The notes under the pieces: model-generated
What the model saw: only the letters and a program-made list of their open reading frames with translations
Told to the model about the DNA's origin: nothing
Database searches by the model: none
Position numbers and translations under genes: made by a program
Assembly (NCBI GenBank): GCA_035494735.1
Contig: DATJGS010000018.1
Span: forward strand, 1 to 42,056
Direction: 5' to 3'
DNA length: 42,056 nt
Source of the DNA: DATJGS01 sp035494735
GTDB lineage: Bacteria > Eisenbacteria > RBG-16-71-46
In this document: one piece after another, positions 1-8,269 of the stretch
Layout: every line of letters begins with the position of its first letter
How positions within the stretch are numbered: the stretch's first letter is position 1

Positions 1-1365
1 CACGCGCGCCGCGTGAAGCTGGCGCGCGGCAAGTTCCACGGGAGCTGGCTCGCGCTGCGCCCCGGCACGGAGCTCGCGCTGCTCAACGCGCTGACCCGCG
101 CCGCGCTCGAGGCGAAAGTTCCGGTCGGTGCGCCGGCCGACGTCGCGTCCGCGCTCGCCGCGCTCAAAGGCTCGCTCGGGTCGTCGCCGGCCGCCGACGC
201 GACGGGCGTGCCCGCCGCCGAGATCTCCGCCGCGGCCGCGCGACTCGTCGCCGCGAAGAAGAAAGCCATCGTGTTCGGGCGCGGCGTCGTCGAGCATCCG
301 CAGGCCGCGGCGCTGCTCCAGGCCCTCGAGAACCTGGCGTGGGCGACGGGCGCGATCACCACGGAGACGTCGTCCGTGATGTACTGCGGCCCCCACCACA
401 ACAGCCAGGGCGCGCTCGACATGGGTCTCGTGCCCGACCGCCTGCCGGGGTACGGCGCGGCGGACGACCGCGAGGCGCGCCGCGCGTTCGAGCCGCAGTG
501 GGGCGGCGCGTTGCCCGAGGCCGCGGGCCTCTCCGCGCCCGAGATCCTGGCCGCCGCCGCCGAAGGCCGCGTGCGCGCGCTGTGGATCGTGTCCGACCAC
601 TGGCTGCGCAGCGCACCGGATCGCGCGCTCGCCGAGCGCGCGCTCGCGCAGTGCGACCTCGTGATCGTGAACGAGCTGTTCCTGACCGACACCGCCCGCC
701 AGGCGCACGTCGTGTTCCCGGCCGCCGCGTTCCCGGAGAAGGAAGGCGTGGCCGTGAACTGCGAGCGACGCCTGCAGCGTTCCGCGCGCGCGCTGTCGCC
801 GCGCCGCGGATCGCGCGCCGACTGGGAGGTGTTCCAGGCCGTCGCGCGCGGGCTCGGCGCGTCGTGGAACTACCGCACGGCCGAGGACGTGTTCCGCGAG
901 ATCGCGCGTCTGGTCCCCGGCTACCGCGGATCGAGCTGGGCGCAGCTGCTGCCGCTCGGGCCGCAGTGGGCGCTCGAGACGCCGCTCGCGCCGCGCTTCG
1001 CCGCGCCGGCCGAAGGCGCCGCGCCGCGCGGCGAGGGCCTGGCGCTGCTGTCGGGCGGCACGCTGTTCCAGCAGGGCAGTCTCACGCACCGCGGCGCGAC
1101 GCTCGTGAAGCTGGCGGGCGAGGCGAAGGCCGCGCTCCATCCCGAAGAGGCCGCGCGCCTCGGCCTCGCGGAAGGCGACGCCATCGAGATCGCGGGCCCG
1201 TCCGGGAAGCTGCGCGTCGCCGTCCGGCTCGACGACGAAGTGCCGGTGGGCGCGGTGTTCCTGCCCTACGCGCTTCCCGGCGTCGAGCTCAACCGGCTGG
1301 GCGCCCCGAGCGGCGCCGGGCTCCGGGTCAAGGTGGCCCGGGCCGCCGCGACCGCGGGGGTGTGA
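1..1365 (+). CDS. nuoG: NADH-quinone oxidoreductase subunit G, C-terminal part (5' end outside window)
   Basis: The reading frame is open to the first base, so the gene enters from the left; the first in-window start codon (GTG at 13) is not the true start. What is visible is the molybdopterin-oxidoreductase-like half of NuoG, the peripheral-arm subunit of complex I that carries Fe-S clusters passing electrons from NADH toward quinone. Recognisable stretches are NSQGALDMG at about residue 135, the segment around FPAAAFPEKEGVAVNCE at about 240-255, and a C-terminal beta-barrel of the dinucleotide-binding type (HPEEAARLGLAEGD onward). The N-terminal ferredoxin-like cluster ligands lie upstream and cannot be checked. 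It is the first visible gene of the nuo operon; nuoH begins 5 bases after its TGA. The identity is firm from family pattern and operon position; the full length is unknown. Confidence 0.9.
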   Translation, partial: HARRVKLARGKFHGSWLALRPGTELALLNALTRAALEAKVPVGAPADVASALAALKGSLGSSPAADATGVPAAEISAAAARLVAAKKKAIVFGRGVVEHPQAAALLQALENLAWATGAITTETSSVMYCGPHHNSQGALDMGLVPDRLPGYGAADDREARRAFEPQWGGALPEAAGLSAPEILAAAAEGRVRALWIVSDHWLRSAPDRALAERALAQCDLVIVNELFLTDTARQAHVVFPAAAFPEKEGVAVNCERRLQRSARALSPRRGSRADWEVFQAVARGLGASWNYRTAEDVFREIARLVPGYRGSSWAQLLPLGPQWALETPLAPRFAAPAEGAAPRGEGLALLSGGTLFQQGSLTHRGATLVKLAGEAKAALHPEEAARLGLAEGDAIEIAGPSGKLRVAVRLDDEVPVGAVFLPYALPGVELNRLGAPSGAGLRVKVARAAATAGV

Positions 1366-1370
1366 GGCGC

Positions 1371-2402
1371 ATGGACGCGCTCTTCCAGAATCCCGTCCTC
1401 TCCACCGCGTTCTGGGCCTTCGTCAAGATCATGATCATCCTGAACGGGATGCTCGGGATCGTCTCGTACCTCATTTACGCCGAGCGCAAGATCGCCGGAC
1501 ACATGCAGGCGCGCACCGGGCCGAATCGCGTCGGACCGCTCGGACTGCTGCAGCCGATCGCCGACGTGCTGAAGCTGTTCTTCAAGGAAGAGTTCATCCC
1601 GACCGACGCGAACAAGGTGATCTTCCACATCGCGCCGATGCTCGCGGTCATCCCGGCGCTCGTCACGTTCGTGATCATCCCGTTCGGGCCGGGCGACGCG
1701 CTCGTCGGCACCGACCTCAACGTCGGCCTGCTGCTGTTCTTCGCCATGTCGAGCCTCGGCGTGTACGCGATCACGCTCGGCGGCTGGGCCTCGAACAACA
1801 AGTACGCGCTGCTCGGCGGCCTGCGCTCGTCGGCGCAGATGATCTCGTACGAGCTGGCGATGGGGCTGTCGACCATCGGCGTCCTGCTGCTCGCGGGGTC
1901 GCTGTCGCTCGTCGACATCGTGCACGCGCAGGCGCGTGTCATGCACCTGGGACCGCTGGCGATTCCGGCGTGGAACGTGCTGTTCCAGCCGCTCGCGTTC
2001 GTGATCTTCATGATCACGGCGTTCGCCGAGACGAACCGCGCGCCCTTCGACCTGCCGGAGGCCGAGGGCGAGCTGATCGCGGGCTTCCACATCGAGTACT
2101 CGAGCATGAAGTTCGGCCTGTTCTTCCTCGGCGAGTTCATGAACGTGATCTCGATCAGCTGCATCGCGGTCACGCTGTTCCTCGGCGGCTGGAACGGCCC
2201 GGGACCTCAGATGCTCGGCATCGTGTGGTTCCTGCTCAAGCTCGCGGCGCTGCTGTTCTTCTTCATCTGGGTGCGCTGGACGTATCCGCGACTGCGCTAC
2301 GACCAGCTCATGAACCTGGGCTGGAAGGTCCTGCTGCCGCTGTCGCTCGCGAACATCGTGCTCACCGCGCTGGCCATCACGCTGACCGGGGGGAACGCGT
2401 GA
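1371..2402 (+). CDS. nuoH: NADH-quinone oxidoreductase subunit H
   Basis: NuoH is the 343-residue membrane subunit (ND1 homologue) that forms much of the quinone chamber where the peripheral arm meets the membrane arm of complex I. The protein has about eight hydrophobic helices. It shows the family hallmarks: AERKIAGHMQARTGPNRVGP near residues 36-55, and the charged loop AETNRAPFDLPEAEGELIAG near 221-240, which lines the quinone site and couples to proton transfer. Length matches the usual 320-350 residues. The start is the ATG at 1371, five bases after the nuoG stop. Its TGA overlaps the GTG of nuoJ (GTGA, 2399-2402). No nuoI reading frame is present between H and J, where most bacterial operons carry it. 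Confidence 0.97.
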   Translation: MDALFQNPVLSTAFWAFVKIMIILNGMLGIVSYLIYAERKIAGHMQARTGPNRVGPLGLLQPIADVLKLFFKEEFIPTDANKVIFHIAPMLAVIPALVTFVIIPFGPGDALVGTDLNVGLLLFFAMSSLGVYAITLGGWASNNKYALLGGLRSSAQMISYELAMGLSTIGVLLLAGSLSLVDIVHAQARVMHLGPLAIPAWNVLFQPLAFVIFMITAFAETNRAPFDLPEAEGELIAGFHIEYSSMKFGLFFLGEFMNVISISCIAVTLFLGGWNGPGPQMLGIVWFLLKLAALLFFFIWVRWTYPRLRYDQLMNLGWKVLLPLSLANIVLTALAITLTGGNA

Positions 2403-2956
2403 CGCCGTTCCTGTTCCTGGGCTTCGCCGCGCTGCTCGTGGCCTCGGCGCTGATGGTCGTCATCCATCGCAATCCGGTGACGAGCGCCCTGTTCCTCGTG
2501 CTCGCGTTCTGCTCGCTGGCCGGCATCTACCTGCTGCTCGGCGCCGAGTTCGTCGGGATGGTCCAGATCATCGTGTACGCCGGCGCGATCATGGTGCTGT
2601 TCCTGTTCGTCATCATGTACCTGAACTTGAGCCACGACGTGGAGAGCGGCGTGCAGATCGCGATGCGCCGCGCGCTCGGCTGGGTGATCGGCGCGCTCGT
2701 CGTGGCCGAGGGGCTGCTCCTCGCCGGACGCCGCTGGTTCCCGGGCCCGGATGCCCACCCGATCGCGCCGCTGCACCCGGGCAACACGCAGGCCGTGGGT
2801 GAGGCGCTGTACACGCGCTATCTGTTTCCGTTCGAGATCACGTCCATCCTGCTGCTCGTCGCCATGGTCGGCGTCATCGTCATCGGCCGCGGGCGCGGCG
2901 CCGCCGCGCCGCCGGCCGCGCCGCCGCCGGATCTCACCAGGGGAGGCGGGTCATGA
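2399..2956 (+). CDS. nuoJ: NADH-quinone oxidoreductase subunit J
   Basis: NuoJ (ND6 homologue) is a 185-residue membrane subunit beside NuoK and NuoA. Five hydrophobic helices are visible. The conserved third helix region AEFVGMVQIIVYAGAIMVLF, at about residues 49-68, contains the pi-bulge motif typical of the family. The start is GTG at 2399, inside the nuoH stop codon overlap. An in-frame ATG further in would cut the first helix. The C-terminus has a low-complexity Ala/Pro tail (AAAPPAAPPPDLTRGGGS), probably a cytoplasmic extension of no known role. The stop codon overlaps the nuoK start (ATGA). Subunit identity is secure from sequence and order. Confidence 0.95.
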   Translation: MTPFLFLGFAALLVASALMVVIHRNPVTSALFLVLAFCSLAGIYLLLGAEFVGMVQIIVYAGAIMVLFLFVIMYLNLSHDVESGVQIAMRRALGWVIGALVVAEGLLLAGRRWFPGPDAHPIAPLHPGNTQAVGEALYTRYLFPFEITSILLLVAMVGVIVIGRGRGAAAPPAAPPPDLTRGGGS

Positions 2957-3255
2957 TTCCGTTGTCGTGGTCCCTGACGCTGAGCGCCGTGCTGTTCGGA
3001 ATCGGCATCATCGGCGTCCTCGTGCGCCGCAACGCGCTCGTCATCTTCATGTCCATCGAGCTGATGCTGAACGCCGCGAACCTGGTGTTCGTGGCGTTCT
3101 CGCGCGCGCTCGACTCCGTGGACGGCCAGGTGTTCGTGTTCTTCGTGATGACCGTGGCCGCCGCCGAAGTCGCGGTCGGGCTGGCCATCATCGTGAACCT
3201 GTTCCGTCTGCGCGAGACCGTGTTCGTGGACGAGATCAACCTGCTGAAGGGATGA
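2953..3255 (+). CDS. nuoK: NADH-quinone oxidoreductase subunit K
   Basis: NuoK (ND4L homologue) is a 100-residue, three-helix membrane subunit that forms part of the proton path near the quinone end of the membrane arm. Both membrane glutamates known to be essential in the family are present at their canonical numbers, Glu36 (in MSIELMLNAANL) and Glu72 (in AAAEVAVGLAI). Length is exactly that of the family. The ATG at 2953 overlaps the nuoJ stop, so translation is probably coupled. Ten bases separate its TGA from the GTG of nuoL. Confidence 0.97.
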   Translation: MIPLSWSLTLSAVLFGIGIIGVLVRRNALVIFMSIELMLNAANLVFVAFSRALDSVDGQVFVFFVMTVAAAEVAVGLAIIVNLFRLRETVFVDEINLLKG

Positions 3256-3265
3256 CGGCCGCCCG

Positions 3266-5176
3266 GTGACCCTGCCCCTCCTGTGGATCGTTCCCGCCCT
3301 GCCGCTCGCGGCGGTCGCTCTGAACCTGCTGCTCGGCGACCGGCTCGGGCGCCGCGGCACCGCGTGGCTGGCGTGCGGCGCCGTCGGCGCGGCGTTCCTG
3401 TTCGCGCTGCGCGCCGTCGTGACGCTGGCGTCGCTCCCGGAATCGGCGCGCGTGCTCGTCGAGAACGCGTACACGTGGATGCGCGTCGGCGAGTTCCGCG
3501 CCGACGTCTCGTTCATGCTCGACCCGCTGTCGGCGGTCATGGTGCTCGTGGTCACGGGCGTCGGGTTCCTCATCCACGTGTACAGCACCGGCTACATGGC
3601 GCACGACGCGTCGTTCCGGCGCTTCTTCCTGTATCTGAACCTGTTCATGTTCGCCATGCTGACGCTCGTGCTGGCGGACAACTTCCTTCTGATGTTCGTG
3701 GGCTGGGAGGGCGTGGGCCTGTGCTCGTACCTGCTGATCGGCTTCTGGTACGAGCGGCCGGCCGCCGGCGAGGCGGGCAAGAAGGCGTTCGTCGTGAATC
3801 GCATCGGCGACTTCGGCTTCCTGCTCGGCATGTTCATGCTGTTCGCGTGGTGCGGCAGCCTGAACTACGAGCGCGTGTTCGCCGCGGCGCCGCACGTGTT
3901 CCCGCTGGGCGGCGCCGTCATCACGACGGCGACGCTGCTGCTGTTCCTGGGGGCTACGGGCAAGAGCGCGCAGATCCCGCTGTACGTGTGGCTGCCGGAC
4001 GCCATGGAGGGCCCGACCCCGGTGTCGGCGCTCATCCACGCCGCGACCATGGTCACCGCCGGCGTGTACATGCTGGCGCGCTGCCACGTGCTGTTCCAGC
4101 TGGCCCCGACCACGCTCGAAGTCGTGGCGGTGATCGGCGCGGCGACGGCCCTGTTCGCTGCGACCATCGGCATCGCCCAGAACGACATCAAGCGCGTGCT
4201 CGCGTACTCGACCGTGAGCCAGCTCGGCTACATGTTCATGGCGTGCGGCGTCGGCGCGTTCACGGCCGGCATCTTCCACCTGATGACGCACGCGTTCTTC
4301 AAGGCCCTGCTGTTCCTCGGCGCGGGCTCCGTGATCCACGCGCTGTCCGACGAACAGGACCTGCGGCGCATGGGTGGGCTGTCGTCGCGCCTGCCGTGGA
4401 CGCACGCCACGATGCTCGTGGCCACGATCGCCATCGCCGGCATCCCGCCGTTCGCGGGCTTCTTCAGCAAGGACGAGATCCTGTCCGCGGCGTTCGCGAA
4501 CGGACATCCCGGCGTATGGCTGGTGGGCGTCGTGGGCGCGGTGATCACGGCGTTCTACATGTTCCGCCTGTACATCCTGTGCTTCCGCGGGCCCTCCCGG
4601 CTGTCGCACGAGGCCGAGCACCATCTGCACGAGTCCCCGCGCTCGATGATCGCGCCGCTCGTCGTGCTCGCCGCGCTGTCGATCGTCGGCGGCTGGGTCG
4701 GACCGCCGATGCAGGAGGGCGGCCACGCGTTCGAGCGCTGGCTGCGCCCGGTGTTCGCGTCCGGCGCCGAGGCGCCGCACGCGCTGCCCGCCGGCACGGA
4801 GTGGGCGCTCATCGCGGTCTCGATCGTGGCCGCCGTGGCCGGCATCGTCGTCGCGTTCCGGCTGTACCTGCAGAAGCCCGAGAGCGGCACCGCGCTGCAG
4901 GAGCGCTTCGCGCCGCTGCAACGGATGTGGCTGCACAAGTACTGGGTCGACGAGTTCTACGACGCGATCGTCGTGCGCCCGCTGGCCGCGCTGGCCGGCT
5001 GGTGCTGGCGCTTCTGGGATTCCGTGATCGTGGACGGCGCGGTGAACGGCGTGGGCTACACGCTCGAGGGCGTGTCCGCGCTCCTGCGCCTGTTCCAGAC
5101 CGGCTTCGTTGGCACGTACGCGCTGTTCTTCGCGCTCGGCGTGGCGGCGCTCCTGCTGCACTTCCTGAGGCATTGA
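3266..5176 (+). CDS. nuoL: NADH-quinone oxidoreductase subunit L
   Basis: NuoL (ND5 homologue) is the distal antiporter-like subunit of complex I, 636 residues, which pumps protons and carries the long lateral helix along the membrane arm. The conserved glutamate helix is seen at FVGWEGVGLCSYLLIGFW (about residues 148-165), the lysine helix at GATGKSAQIPLYVWLPDAME (about 229-248), and the segment NDIKRVLAYSTVSQLGYM further on. The C-terminal ~150 residues contain the long amphipathic region and anchor helix expected of NuoL and absent from NuoM and NuoN. The start is a GTG at 3266, which fits family length. It is 4 bases upstream of nuoM. Confidence 0.96.
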   Translation: MTLPLLWIVPALPLAAVALNLLLGDRLGRRGTAWLACGAVGAAFLFALRAVVTLASLPESARVLVENAYTWMRVGEFRADVSFMLDPLSAVMVLVVTGVGFLIHVYSTGYMAHDASFRRFFLYLNLFMFAMLTLVLADNFLLMFVGWEGVGLCSYLLIGFWYERPAAGEAGKKAFVVNRIGDFGFLLGMFMLFAWCGSLNYERVFAAAPHVFPLGGAVITTATLLLFLGATGKSAQIPLYVWLPDAMEGPTPVSALIHAATMVTAGVYMLARCHVLFQLAPTTLEVVAVIGAATALFAATIGIAQNDIKRVLAYSTVSQLGYMFMACGVGAFTAGIFHLMTHAFFKALLFLGAGSVIHALSDEQDLRRMGGLSSRLPWTHATMLVATIAIAGIPPFAGFFSKDEILSAAFANGHPGVWLVGVVGAVITAFYMFRLYILCFRGPSRLSHEAEHHLHESPRSMIAPLVVLAALSIVGGWVGPPMQEGGHAFERWLRPVFASGAEAPHALPAGTEWALIAVSIVAAVAGIVVAFRLYLQKPESGTALQERFAPLQRMWLHKYWVDEFYDAIVVRPLAALAGWCWRFWDSVIVDGAVNGVGYTLEGVSALLRLFQTGFVGTYALFFALGVAALLLHFLRH

Positions 5177-5180
5177 GCGA

Positions 5181-6734
5181 ATGACGTTTCCCTGGCTGAC
5201 GTGGCTCGTGTTCTTCCCGCTGATCGGCGCGGCGCTGGTGGCGCTGCTGCCGGCCACGGCACACCGCGCCGTGCGCCTGTGGGCGACCGTCGTCGCGCTC
5301 GCCGAACTCGCGTTCTCGCTGCCGCTGTGGTGGCGGCTCGTGCCGGCCCAGCCCGGCTGGCAGTTCGAGGAGCGGCACCGTTGGATCCCCGGCCTCGGCG
5401 CCAGCTACCACCTGGGCGCGGACGGCATCAGCGCGCTGCTCGTGCTGCTCACGACCGTGCTGACGGCGATCGCCGTGATCGGCGCGTGGACCGCGGTCGA
5501 CAAGCGGCCGCGCGAGTTCTTCGCGCTGCTGCTCGTGCTGGAAGCGGGCATGCTCGGGACGTTCCTGTCGCTCGACCTGCTGCTGTTCTACGTGTTCTGG
5601 GAAGCGATGCTCGTGCCCATGTACCTGCTGATCGGGGTGTGGGGCGGGCAGCGCCGCGTGTACGCGGCGGTCAAGTTCTTCCTGTACACGATGGCGGGCA
5701 GCGTGCTGATGCTCGTCGCGATCCTGTGGCTGTACTTCCTGCAGAGGAACGCGACCGGCATCGTGACGTTCGACCTGGACGCGTTCTACCGCCTGCCCAT
5801 CGCGCCGGCCACGCAGATGTGGCTGTTCCTGGCGTTCGCACTCGCGTTCGCCATCAAGGTGCCGATGTTCCCGTTCCACACCTGGCTGCCCGACGCGCAC
5901 GTCGAGGCGCCGACGGCCGGCTCCGTGATCCTGGCGGCCGTGCTGCTGAAGATGGGCACGTACGGTTTCCTGCGCTTCGCGATTCCGCTGTTCCCGAACG
6001 CGTCGCACACGGCGGCGCCGTGGGTGGTGACGCTGGCCATCATCGGCATCCTGTACGGCGCGCTCGTCGCGATGGTCCAGCCGGATCTCAAGAAGCTCGT
6101 CGCGTATTCGTCGGTCAGCCACCTCGGCTTCTGCATGCTCGGGCTGTACGCCATGAACGTGCAGGGCTTCGCCGGCTCGCTCATGCAGATGTTGAACCAC
6201 GGCGTGTCGACGGGCGCCCTGTTCCTGCTCGTCGGCGTCATCTACGAGCGCCGCCACACGCGTGCCATCGCCGACTTCGGCGGGCTGTGGAAGCCGCTGC
6301 CGGTGTTCGCGTCCGTGTTCCTCGTCGTCATGCTGTCGTCCATCGGCCTGCCCGGTACGAACGGCTTCGTCGGCGAGTTCCTGGTGCTGCTCGGCGCGTT
6401 CCGCACGAATTGGGCGTGGGCCGCGTGGGCGGCGAGCGGGGTCATCCTGTCGGCGCTGTACATGCTGTGGATGTTCCAGCGCGTCATGTTCGGTCCCGTG
6501 ACGCACGCCGAGAACGAGAAGCTGAGCGACCTGTCCGGGCGCGAGCGCCTCGTGTTCGCGCCGCTGCTGCTGCTGATCGTGTGGATGGGCGTCGCCCCGC
6601 AGCCGTTCCTCGACCGCATGACGCCCGCACTCGAGCGCACGCTGGAGCTGAGCCAGATGCGCGCCGTGATGAGCGCGAACGTGAAACCCCAGGCGCTGGA
6701 GACGGCGCCGGCCGACGTGGAGGGCGCGCGATGA
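5181..6734 (+). CDS. nuoM: NADH-quinone oxidoreductase subunit M
   Basis: NuoM (ND4 homologue) is the middle antiporter-like proton-pumping subunit, 517 residues and about 14 helices. Key residues are visible: the glutamate in YVFWEAMLVPMYLLIGVWGG, the lysine in ALAFAIKVPMFPFHTWLPDA, and the second lysine region QPDLKKLVAYSSVSHLGFCM. The ATG at 5181 lies 4 bases after the nuoL stop. The C-terminal tail after residue ~490 is hydrophilic. Its stop overlaps the ATG of nuoN (ATGA at 6731-6734). Length is in the usual range. Confidence 0.96.
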   Translation: MTFPWLTWLVFFPLIGAALVALLPATAHRAVRLWATVVALAELAFSLPLWWRLVPAQPGWQFEERHRWIPGLGASYHLGADGISALLVLLTTVLTAIAVIGAWTAVDKRPREFFALLLVLEAGMLGTFLSLDLLLFYVFWEAMLVPMYLLIGVWGGQRRVYAAVKFFLYTMAGSVLMLVAILWLYFLQRNATGIVTFDLDAFYRLPIAPATQMWLFLAFALAFAIKVPMFPFHTWLPDAHVEAPTAGSVILAAVLLKMGTYGFLRFAIPLFPNASHTAAPWVVTLAIIGILYGALVAMVQPDLKKLVAYSSVSHLGFCMLGLYAMNVQGFAGSLMQMLNHGVSTGALFLLVGVIYERRHTRAIADFGGLWKPLPVFASVFLVVMLSSIGLPGTNGFVGEFLVLLGAFRTNWAWAAWAASGVILSALYMLWMFQRVMFGPVTHAENEKLSDLSGRERLVFAPLLLLIVWMGVAPQPFLDRMTPALERTLELSQMRAVMSANVKPQALETAPADVEGAR

Positions 6735-8197
6735 ACGTGTTCGCGGCGCCCCATCTGCTGCCCGTCGACTGGTTCGCGCTGGGCGCGGTGATGGCGTTGT
6801 CGGCGGGCCTGCTCGTCCTGCTGCTGCTCGAGCTCCTGCCGGCGCGTCCCGGCTCCAGCCGCGGCGCCATCGTGTCGCTGCTCACGCTCGCCGCCGCCGG
6901 CGCCTCCGTGTTCCGCGCGCGCGGCGCGGCGCGCTCGCTCTTTGGCGGGATGTTCGTGCACGACGGCTTCACGGTGTTCTTCACGCTACTGTTCCTGTCG
7001 ATCGCCGCGCTCGCCGTCCTGTGGTCGTGGGATTACGTGAAGCGCACGCGCATCAATCAGGCGGAGTACTACGCGCTGCTGCTCAGCTCGACGCTGGGCA
7101 TGATCCTGATGGCCGCGTCGAACGACCTGATCACGATCTTCCTCGGGCTCGAGCTCATGTCGCTCGCGCTGTACGTCATGGTCGGGTTCCGCCGCTCGCA
7201 GCTCGAATCCAACGAGGCCGCGCTCAAGTACTTCCTGCTCGGCGCGTTCGCGAGCGGATTCCTGCTGTACGGCATCGCGCTGCTGTACGGCGCGACGGGG
7301 ACCACGAACCTCACGCGGATGGCCGCGTTCGTCGCCGACTCGCCGCTCGGCGCGAATCCGCTGCTCGTGATCGGCGGGCTGCTGCTGCTCGTCGGTCTGG
7401 CGTTCAAGGTCTCGGCCGTGCCGTTCCACATGTGGACCCCGGACGCCTACGAGGGCGCGCCGACCACGGTCACCGCGTTCATGTCGGCGGGCGCCAAGGC
7501 CGCGGGGTTCGCGGCGCTGCTGCGCGTCGTGCTGCACGCGCTGGCCGGAGTGCACGCGCACTGGGGCACGCTGCTCTCGGTGATCGCGGTGCTGACGATG
7601 ACCGTGGGCAACGTCTCGGCGCTGCTCCAGGTCAATCTCAAGCGCATGCTCGCCTACTCGAGCATCGCGCACGCCGGCTACGTGCTCGTCGCGGTCGTGG
7701 CGGGCGGGCCGCAGGGCGCCTCCGCCGCGCTGTTCTACCTGGCCGTGTATTCCGTGATGAACCTGGGCGCGTTCGGCGTGCTGACGCTGCTCGGTCGCGG
7801 CCACGACGAGCGCGTCAACGTCTCGGACCTGAATGGCCTCGGCTTCCGCCACCCGCTGCTCGGCATCGCGCTCACGCTGTTCATGCTGTCGCTCGGCGGC
7901 ATTCCGCCGACGGCCGGCTTCATGGGCAAGGTGTACCTGTTCGGTGTCGCGCTGCGCGCCGGGCTGGTGCCGCTCGTCATCATCGGCGTGCTGAACAGCG
8001 TGGTGTCGGTGTTCTACTACCTGCGCGTGACCGTCGCGTTGTACATGGACGAGCCGAAGAGTGAGCCCACGCAGGTGAACTGGGCCGCGCCCGCGGTCGT
8101 CGCGCTGCTCGCCAGCCTCGCGCTCACCCTGTGGTGGGGCGTGGCCGCCCACGACCTGCTGATGCAGGCGCAGCGCTCCGTCGTCGGCCTGCTGTAA
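6731..8197 (+). CDS. nuoN: NADH-quinone oxidoreductase subunit N
   Basis: NuoN (ND2 homologue) is the antiporter-like subunit next to NuoK in the membrane arm, 488 residues and about 14 helices. Signature segments are FLGLELMSLALYVMVGFRRS (glutamate helix), GLAFKVSAVPFHMWTPDAYE (lysine helix) and QVNLKRMLAYSSIAHAGYVL. The start is the ATG at 6731, inside the nuoM stop. It is the last gene of the operon: it ends with TAA at 8195-8197, a GC-rich hairpin follows, and the next gene is convergent. Confidence 0.96.
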   Translation: MNVFAAPHLLPVDWFALGAVMALSAGLLVLLLLELLPARPGSSRGAIVSLLTLAAAGASVFRARGAARSLFGGMFVHDGFTVFFTLLFLSIAALAVLWSWDYVKRTRINQAEYYALLLSSTLGMILMAASNDLITIFLGLELMSLALYVMVGFRRSQLESNEAALKYFLLGAFASGFLLYGIALLYGATGTTNLTRMAAFVADSPLGANPLLVIGGLLLLVGLAFKVSAVPFHMWTPDAYEGAPTTVTAFMSAGAKAAGFAALLRVVLHALAGVHAHWGTLLSVIAVLTMTVGNVSALLQVNLKRMLAYSSIAHAGYVLVAVVAGGPQGASAALFYLAVYSVMNLGAFGVLTLLGRGHDERVNVSDLNGLGFRHPLLGIALTLFMLSLGGIPPTAGFMGKVYLFGVALRAGLVPLVIIGVLNSVVSVFYYLRVTVALYMDEPKSEPTQVNWAAPAVVALLASLALTLWWGVAAHDLLMQAQRSVVGLL

Positions 8198-8201
8198 CCG
8201 A

Positions 8202-8221
8202 GCGCGCCGTGCGCGGCGCGC
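8202..8221. terminator. GC-rich hairpin between convergent genes (possible bidirectional terminator)
   Basis: An 8-bp perfect stem (8202-8209 with 8214-8221) closes on a 4-base TGCG loop, 4 bases after the nuoN stop and in the only gap between nuoN and the opposing gene ending at 8270. No T-tract follows on either strand, so it is not a textbook intrinsic terminator. Position is the main support. Confidence 0.4.
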
Positions 8222-8269
8222 CGCCCGCCCGGCTCGCGGGTGTCCTGCGCTCCGCGTGACGCGAGGGTT

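Noticed and set aside
339..1370. Long Arg/Ala/Pro-rich open frame antisense or out of frame to nuoG
   Set aside because: High GC leaves few stops in alternative frames. The composition is random Arg/Ala/Pro and the real gene in the other frame has family motifs. The same applies to the other long overlapping frames across the window.
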